Assembly: GCA_019683625.1 (NCBI GenBank)
Contig: JADGHY010000039.1
Location: 1-12,299 of the forward strand
DNA from: Thermoflavifilum sp.
GTDB taxonomy: Bacteria; Bacteroidota; Bacteroidia; Chitinophagales; Chitinophagaceae
DNA: 12,299 bases
Direction: 5' to 3'
Shown here: positions 7,988 through 12,299 of the stretch, piece after piece
How the letters are laid out: each line of letters opens with the position of its first letter
Numbering within the stretch: position 1 is the stretch's first letter
Program-made: the position numbers and the translations under genes
The notes under the pieces: model-generated
Seen by the model: the letters and a program-made list of their open reading frames with translations, nothing else
The model's database searches: none
What the model was told of the DNA's origin: nothing

Positions 7988-8015
7988 TTGGAAACAGACA
8001 ATCTTTTTATTTTTC
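7988..8015 (+). promoter_or_regulatory. Possible promoter of the symporter-kinase operon
   Basis: TTG at 7988-7990 is followed after 17 bases by TATTTTTC at 8008-8015. This agrees with TTG-N17-23-TAnnTTTG except for the last base and would give a leader of about 50 bases. The region is T-rich, so a chance match is possible. AATTTTTG at 8058-8065 is an alternative -7 box but lies only 3 bases from the ATG. No operator or riboswitch was recognised in the 129-base gap, and no terminator for the preceding gene. Confidence 0.3.
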
Positions 8016-8068
8016 GCCACATGACCGGTATTTAAGGGATTGTTTTTCATCATGCTCAATTTTTGCAC

Positions 8069-9730
8069 ATGAAACTCCATGTTATCGACTATCTCATCAT
8101 TGCCTTGTATTTCCTGTTTGTGATTGGCATTGGATTTTTAATCCGAAGAAAAGTAAAATCGAGTCAGGATTTCCTGATGAGTGGCAGAGCCATTCCTTTG
8201 TGGATAGCGAGTCTGGCTTTTATCTCGGCTAACTTGGGCGCACAGGAAGTGATTGGCATGGCAGCATCGGGAGCGAAGTATGGCATCATGACGAGCCATT
8301 TTTACTGGTTGGGCGCTATTCCGGCTATGTTGTTTTTGGGGATTTTTATGATGCCGTTTTATTATGGAAGCCAGGCGCGGTCTGTGCCGGAATATCTGGC
8401 CAAACGATACGATGAAAAGACAAGGGCATTCAATGCCATCACCTTTGCGGTGATGACCATTTTCTCTTCCGGCATCTCACTTTATGCCCTGGCCAAGCTT
8501 TTTGAAGTGATTTTGGGCTGGAGCTTTGAATTATCTATTTATCTGGCTGCTGGCATTGTGCTCATATATACCTTTTTAGGAGGGCTAACCAGTGCAGTGT
8601 ATAATGAAGTGTTGCAATTTTTTTTGATTGTGTTGGGAATTGCACCGCTGGTGTACATTGGGCTGCATCAGGCCGGAGGTTGGCAGGGCGTGGTAAGCCG
8701 ATTGCCGGATTCCATGACACATGCCTGGAAATATGTAGGTTCGGCACAGGAAAATCCTATGGGGGTGGATGTGTGGAGCCTGGCACTGGGCTTGGGTTTT
8801 GTGTTATCGTTTGGATACTGGTGTACAGATTTCCTGGTGGTGCAAAGGGCTATGGTAGCGCACAATATGGCTGCTGCCGAGAAAACGCCGCTCATTGCCG
8901 CCTTTCCTAAGATGTTGATGCCCTTTGTGGTTATTTTGCCTGGGTTGATTGCCATTGCCCTGATGCACACACCCGGTGCTGATTATCGGCTCCCTTACAA
9001 ACCCGATGGTGTGACACTGGATTATGATATGGCACTCCCTTCCCTGCTGGCTCATTATTACCCAAGTGGTATCCTGGGCGTAGGACTCACGGCTCTGTTT
9101 GCCTCATTCATGAGTGGCATGGCCGGGAATGTGACGGCGTTTAATACTGTGTGGACTTATGATATTTACCAATCTTATATCAAGCCCAAAGAATCTGACC
9201 ATCACTACCTGATCATGGGTCGCGTAGCCACAGTGTTTGGTATTGTAGCCTCTATTGCTACGGCATATCTGGCACGCAGTTTCAACAATATCATGGATTT
9301 TCTGCAGTTGGTATTTGGTTTTGTAAATGCGCCCTTGTTTGCTACCTTCTTTTTAGGAATGTTTTGGAAACGTACTACCGGGCATGGTGCTTTCTGGGGA
9401 TTAATCGGAGGCACATTGGCAGCAGCATGTACCCATGGTCTCACGCTGGCCGAAGGCAAGGGAGCATGGCTGGGAGCCAATCTGCATAGTTTTCATTCTA
9501 CCATGGGCCAAAACTTTGTCATTGCCATTGTGGCTTTTACCAGTTGCTTTGTGCTTACTGCTATCATCAGCTTGTTCACCAAACCCCATCCGGAAAAGCA
9601 GCTGGTGGGATTGGTATATAGCCTAACCCCCAGGCCAGATACCGGACATCTGCGCTGGTATCGTAAACCCGTGACATTGGCTGTGGTAGTGCTTTTGTTA
9701 TTGATTATCCTGAACCTGATTTTCAAATAA
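8069..9730 (+). CDS. Sodium:solute symporter, SGLT-type (SSS family)
   Basis: 553-residue polytopic inner-membrane transporter that should couple sodium entry to uptake of a sugar or sugar-like solute. About 14 hydrophobic helices run from residue 6 to 552. SSS hallmarks are present: SGRAIPLWIASLAFISANLG (38-57) and QEVIGMAASGAKYG (59-72) in the first helices, RSVPEYLAKRY (104-114), TFLGGLTSAVYNEVLQ (168-183), and SFMSGMAGNVTAFNTVWTYDIY (346-367), the stretch around the sodium site. Compared with Vibrio SGLT, the helix-2 Glu and the helix-7 Asn that contact galactose appear changed (HFYW at 77-80; YWCTDF at 250-255), so galactose is not a safe guess. ATG 8069 is chosen over the in-frame TTG at 8063. 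Its stop codon overlaps the start of the small downstream membrane gene, and a xylulokinase-like gene follows, which suggests a pentose or ketose substrate. Confidence 0.92.
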   Translation: MKLHVIDYLIIALYFLFVIGIGFLIRRKVKSSQDFLMSGRAIPLWIASLAFISANLGAQEVIGMAASGAKYGIMTSHFYWLGAIPAMLFLGIFMMPFYYGSQARSVPEYLAKRYDEKTRAFNAITFAVMTIFSSGISLYALAKLFEVILGWSFELSIYLAAGIVLIYTFLGGLTSAVYNEVLQFFLIVLGIAPLVYIGLHQAGGWQGVVSRLPDSMTHAWKYVGSAQENPMGVDVWSLALGLGFVLSFGYWCTDFLVVQRAMVAHNMAAAEKTPLIAAFPKMLMPFVVILPGLIAIALMHTPGADYRLPYKPDGVTLDYDMALPSLLAHYYPSGILGVGLTALFASFMSGMAGNVTAFNTVWTYDIYQSYIKPKESDHHYLIMGRVATVFGIVASIATAYLARSFNNIMDFLQLVFGFVNAPLFATFFLGMFWKRTTGHGAFWGLIGGTLAAACTHGLTLAEGKGAWLGANLHSFHSTMGQNFVIAIVAFTSCFVLTAIISLFTKPHPEKQLVGLVYSLTPRPDTGHLRWYRKPVTLAVVVLLLLIILNLIFK

Positions 9731-9945
9731 TGTCAATCATGAAGAAAAATATCCTTGATCTCAGGTTTATTATTGGTGCTTTTTTCAGCCTAATTGGCAT
9801 ATTGCTTTGTGGATATGCTTATTTCGCTCCCTCAGGTGAGGTTTCAGTGCATCAGATCAATTGGCATAGTGGCTTAGTTTACCTGCTATTCGGCCTGTTA
9901 ATGTTGTTTTTATGGTTTTTTTTCCCTGTGCAATCCAAAGATTAA
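9730..9945 (+). CDS. Small two-helix membrane protein coupled to the symporter
   Basis: 71-residue protein with no family I can name. Two hydrophobic helices are visible at about 13-33 (IIGAFFSLIGILLCGYAYFA) and 47-66 (SGLVYLLFGLLMLFLWFFFP), joined by a short polar loop (34-46). The N-terminus has two lysines and the C-terminus is short and charged. Its ATG overlaps the symporter stop as TAATG, which implies translational coupling; an internal ATG at 9739 is the alternative start. It ends 7 bases before the kinase. A gene this hydrophobic, intact, and placed without spare bases between transporter and kinase is very probably real. Other SSS transporters are known to be paired with small membrane proteins (YjcH with ActP, YhdT with PanF), so an accessory role to the symporter is a reasonable inference, not shown. 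Confidence 0.8.
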   Translation: MSIMKKNILDLRFIIGAFFSLIGILLCGYAYFAPSGEVSVHQINWHSGLVYLLFGLLMLFLWFFFPVQSKD

Positions 9946-9952
9946 ATCAGAT

Positions 9953-11446
9953 ATGGCTTATTTGTTAGGATATGATGTAGGCTCTTCTTCCGTAAAGGCT
10001 GCCGTGATAGAGGGTGAAACAGGGAAATGTGTTGCCAGTGCTTTTTCCCCGCAAACAGAAATGGCTATTCATGCTCCACAGCCGGGCTGGGCAGAGCAGG
10101 ATCCTGAGCAATGGTGGCAAGAGTTGATACAGGCCACGCGTCAATTGCGGAAGCATGTGGATTTGCAACAAGTGCAGGCAATAGGTATTTCCTATCAAAT
10201 GCATGGCCTGGTGTGTGTAGATGAACAGCTGCAGGTGCTTCGTCCGGCCATCATCTGGTGTGACAGCCGGGCTGTGGAGATAGGCCGAAGGGCATTTCGG
10301 GAACTGGGCGAAGATTTTTGCCTGCAGCATCTGCTCAATGCTCCGGGCAATTTCACGGCATCTAAGCTGCGTTGGGTAAAAGAACATGAACCTCAGCAGT
10401 TTGAACGCATCCGCTACGTGTTGTTGCCGGGTGATTATATAGCCCTACGCCTCACCGGTGTAGCCAGTACTACGTTAACGGGGCTATCGGAAGGCATCTG
10501 GTGGGATTATCAGCACCAGCAATTAAGCGAAGCATTGCTGCAGTATTACGGCTTTACGGAAACATTATTGCCGCCGAGGGTGCCCATTTTTGGTGAGCAG
10601 GGGCATTTAACGGATCAGGCTGCAGCTTTGCTGGGACTTCGTGCGGGAATCCCGGTGAGCTATCGGGCCGGAGATCAGCCCAACAATGCTTTTTCCCTGA
10701 AAGTATTGCATCCCGGTGAAGCTGCTGCTACGGCGGGCACCAGCGCGGTAATCTACAGCGTGGCCGGCCAGCCATTGGCCGATAACCTGTCGCGCATCAA
10801 TACGTTTATCCATGTAACCCATCAGCCTCATCAACCCAGATATGGATTGCTGCTTTGCATCAATGGAGCTGGTATTGCCAACAGCTGGCTTCGAAAATAT
10901 TGGCAGAATAGCGGATATGTGGATATGAATGATCAGGCGGCACGTGTGCCTGCTGGTGCAGATGGGCTTTTGTTTTTTCCGTTTGGAAACGGGGCAGAGC
11001 GCATGTTGGAAAACCGGCTGCTGTTTGCACATTTGATGCATCTTGATTTTAACCGGCACAGCGGAGCCCATAGTTTTCGTGCCGTGCAGGAAGGGGTGGC
11101 ATTTGCGCTTCGGTATGGTCACGATATCTTGCAACAGCTGGGTTCGCCGGCCCGCATTATCCGGGCGGGTATGGCCAATATGTTTCTCAGTCCGGTATTT
11201 CGGGAAGTATTCACCCATGTCACGGGTTGTGTGCTGGAACTCTACGAGACAGATGGTGCGCAGGGGGCCGCACGTGCAGCAGGTGTGGGTTCGGGATATT
11301 ACGCTTCGCTCGAAGAAAGTTTTGTAGGCATGGAAAAAAAGATGGAATTACATCCCCAGCAGGCCTTGCGGGATCTTTATGAAAATGTCTACCAACAATG
11401 GAAGGCTCAGCTGATGCGGCTTATTGAGGCCTTACCTGCAACATGA
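9953..11446 (+). CDS. xylB: Xylulokinase-type FGGY carbohydrate kinase
   Basis: 497-residue cytoplasmic kinase that most likely phosphorylates D-xylulose to D-xylulose 5-phosphate with ATP, feeding the pentose phosphate pathway. The N-terminal FGGY domain begins with YDVGSSSVKAAV (7-18), followed by PGWAEQDPEQWW (44-55), QMHG (82-85, the xylulokinase-type substrate motif) and IIWCDSRA (100-107). The catalytic base is probably Asp241 in RAGDQPNNA (238-246), the ATP-site motif is TAGTSAVIY (260-268), and GMANMFLSPVFREVF (406-420) is the second FGGY signature. Length fits XylB (about 480-500). The product lies 7 bases after the small membrane gene, and ATG 9953 starts the conserved strand. No xylose isomerase is visible in the window, so the substrate could arrive as a ketose or be made elsewhere. 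Another FGGY specificity such as ribulokinase-like activity is less likely. Confidence 0.85.
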   Translation: MAYLLGYDVGSSSVKAAVIEGETGKCVASAFSPQTEMAIHAPQPGWAEQDPEQWWQELIQATRQLRKHVDLQQVQAIGISYQMHGLVCVDEQLQVLRPAIIWCDSRAVEIGRRAFRELGEDFCLQHLLNAPGNFTASKLRWVKEHEPQQFERIRYVLLPGDYIALRLTGVASTTLTGLSEGIWWDYQHQQLSEALLQYYGFTETLLPPRVPIFGEQGHLTDQAAALLGLRAGIPVSYRAGDQPNNAFSLKVLHPGEAAATAGTSAVIYSVAGQPLADNLSRINTFIHVTHQPHQPRYGLLLCINGAGIANSWLRKYWQNSGYVDMNDQAARVPAGADGLLFFPFGNGAERMLENRLLFAHLMHLDFNRHSGAHSFRAVQEGVAFALRYGHDILQQLGSPARIIRAGMANMFLSPVFREVFTHVTGCVLELYETDGAQGAARAAGVGSGYYASLEESFVGMEKKMELHPQQALRDLYENVYQQWKAQLMRLIEALPAT

Positions 11447-11447
11447 T

Positions 11448-11474
11448 GCGGCAACGATTGCCGTTCTTGCTTTT
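11448..11474 (+). terminator. Likely terminator after xylB
   Basis: The perfect 6-bp stem CGGCAA (11449-11454) / TTGCCG (11458-11463) has a 3-base loop and can be extended by one G-T pair. It starts just after the kinase stop and is followed by the T-rich run TTCTTGCTTTT rather than an unbroken T tract. It separates the sugar operon from the tRNA-Lys gene. Confidence 0.5.
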
Positions 11475-11493
11475 CCGGCTTAGAAAATTGTTG

Positions 11494-11501
11494 TTAATTT
11501 G
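11494..11501 (+). promoter_or_regulatory. Putative -7 box of the tRNA-Lys promoter
   Basis: TTAATTTG agrees with TAnnTTTG except at the second base and ends 11 bases before the tRNA. A TTG at 11467-11469 lies 24 bases upstream, one more than the usual range, so the assignment is weak. Confidence 0.3.
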
Positions 11502-11512
11502 CAGCCCTGATT

Positions 11513-11585
<73 letters not shown>

Positions 11586-11643
11586 CCCGGTTCATGAGCA
11601 TTGATGCGCGTTCGATTCTTTTATTACATTTTTCTTTTCCCGA

Positions 11644-12299
11644 TTAATGTCCACTCCTCAGATATTCTTTCAGGATAGCTGTTTGCGGGCATTCAAAAAT
11701 CTGCTCAGGCGTCCCCTGTTCTATGACTTCTCCCAAATACATAAATACCACATGATCAGCCAACCGCTTTGCTTGTCGCAAAATATGAGTAACAATCACC
11801 AGGGTATAAGCCGAGCTCAATTCCAGGAACTTCTCCTCTATTTTCCGGCTGGAGATAGGGTCCAGTGCCGAGGTGGGCTCATCGGCCAGGATGATTTCCG
11901 GATCCACGGCCAATCCCCTGGCCAAGCATAGCCTTTGTTGTTGCCCGATGGATAGTTTGGAAGCCGGGCTATGGAGCCGGTCCTTCACTTCTTCCCATAA
12001 CCCCACCTCCTGCAAATAATGTTGCACCCGTTGCTGGATGATTTTTTTATCCCTGATGCCCTGAATTTTTAGCCCATAGGCAATGTTTTTGTAGATCGAC
12101 ATCGGAAGCGGAAAAGGGCGTTGGGAAAGCAAGCCCATTTTTTTGCGAATTGCCGTTACATCCACGTCCGGCTGAAAAATATTGGTGTCGTCAATCCACA
12201 CTTTGCCTGTAATCTTTAATTGCGGATGCAAATCTGTCAATCGATTCAAGCATTTCAATAAAGTTGTTTTTCCGCATCCTGAAGGGCCAAGGATTACTG
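11644..12299 (-). CDS. pstB: Phosphate ABC transporter ATP-binding protein (PstB-like), N-terminus cut by window edge
   Basis: C-terminal 217 residues of an ABC ATPase that should energise phosphate import with PstSCA at the inner membrane. The reading frame runs through the window end. The first visible residues hold Walker A, GPSGCGKT (visible residues 4-11), so the TTG at 12258 is not the true start and roughly 30-50 N-terminal residues are missing. LKCLNRLTDL (14-23) and PMSIYKNIAYG (65-75) are PstB-typical, as are RLHSPASKLSIGQQQRLCLARGLA (107-130) and PISSRKIEE (147-155). The Q-loop Gln is 59, the ABC signature is LSIGQ at 115-119 instead of LSGGQ, Walker B is IILADE at 135-140, and the H-loop His is 171. 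It converges on tRNA-Lys. The rest of a pst operon would lie to the right, outside the window. Confidence 0.88.
   Translation of the reverse strand, partial: VILGPSGCGKTTLLKCLNRLTDLHPQLKITGKVWIDDTNIFQPDVDVTAIRKKMGLLSQRPFPLPMSIYKNIAYGLKIQGIRDKKIIQQRVQHYLQEVGLWEEVKDRLHSPASKLSIGQQQRLCLARGLAVDPEIILADEPTSALDPISSRKIEEKFLELSSAYTLVIVTHILRQAKRLADHVVFMYLGEVIEQGTPEQIFECPQTAILKEYLRSGH

Noticed and set aside
7977..8024. 15-codon frame (MKIFWKQTIFLFFAT) upstream of the symporter, resembling a signal-peptide start or leader peptide
   Set aside because: The region is T-rich, which easily gives hydrophobic codons. There is no attenuator-like hairpin after it, and it overlaps the candidate promoter of the symporter operon.
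10607..11218. 203-codon minus-strand open frame inside xylB
   Set aside because: It is antisense to a gene with clear FGGY motifs; the composition looks like a reverse-strand shadow (rich in Arg, His, Ser) with no motif.

Overview
The window looks like chromosomal DNA of a Bacteroidota species, probably of the Chitinophagaceae/Chitinophagales type. This is inferred from protein style (DUF4199 protein, S9B dipeptidyl peptidase, Bacteroidota-type ArgH and XylB), from the lack of Shine-Dalgarno sequences before most starts, and from promoter-like boxes resembling TTG-N17-23-TAnnTTTG. No mobile element, CRISPR array, phage gene or toxin-antitoxin pair was found. Most of the content is housekeeping or metabolic.

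Left part (47-2832, minus strand): a tightly packed run transcribed leftwards. It encodes a dihydroorotase-family protein, a DUF4199 four-helix membrane protein and a GtrB/DPM1-like membrane glycosyltransferase, with gaps of 10 and 7 bases. The dihydroorotase-family member has lost essentially every metal ligand of the family, so it is unlikely to be a working dihydroorotase.

Middle (2905-7939): a tRNA-Pro(GGG) gene with an encoded CCA and its own terminator is followed by argH (arginine biosynthesis). Convergent to argH is a secreted S9B dipeptidyl peptidase. Divergent from the peptidase is an RluA-family pseudouridine synthase with an S4 domain. A good promoter-like sequence between the two divergent genes fixes the peptidase start.

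Right part (7988-11474, plus strand): a three-gene sugar module made of an SGLT-type sodium/solute symporter, a 71-residue two-helix membrane protein whose start codon overlaps the symporter stop (TAATG), and a xylulokinase-type FGGY kinase 7 bases further on. A hairpin closes the unit. Together they suggest sodium-driven uptake and phosphorylation of a pentose or ketose. No xylose isomerase is present in the window.

Right edge: tRNA-Lys(CTT), without an encoded CCA, then on the minus strand the C-terminal part of a PstB-like phosphate ABC transporter ATPase that is cut by the window end. The points most worth a second look are the metal-less dihydroorotase homologue with its membrane partners, and the small membrane protein coupled to the symporter.
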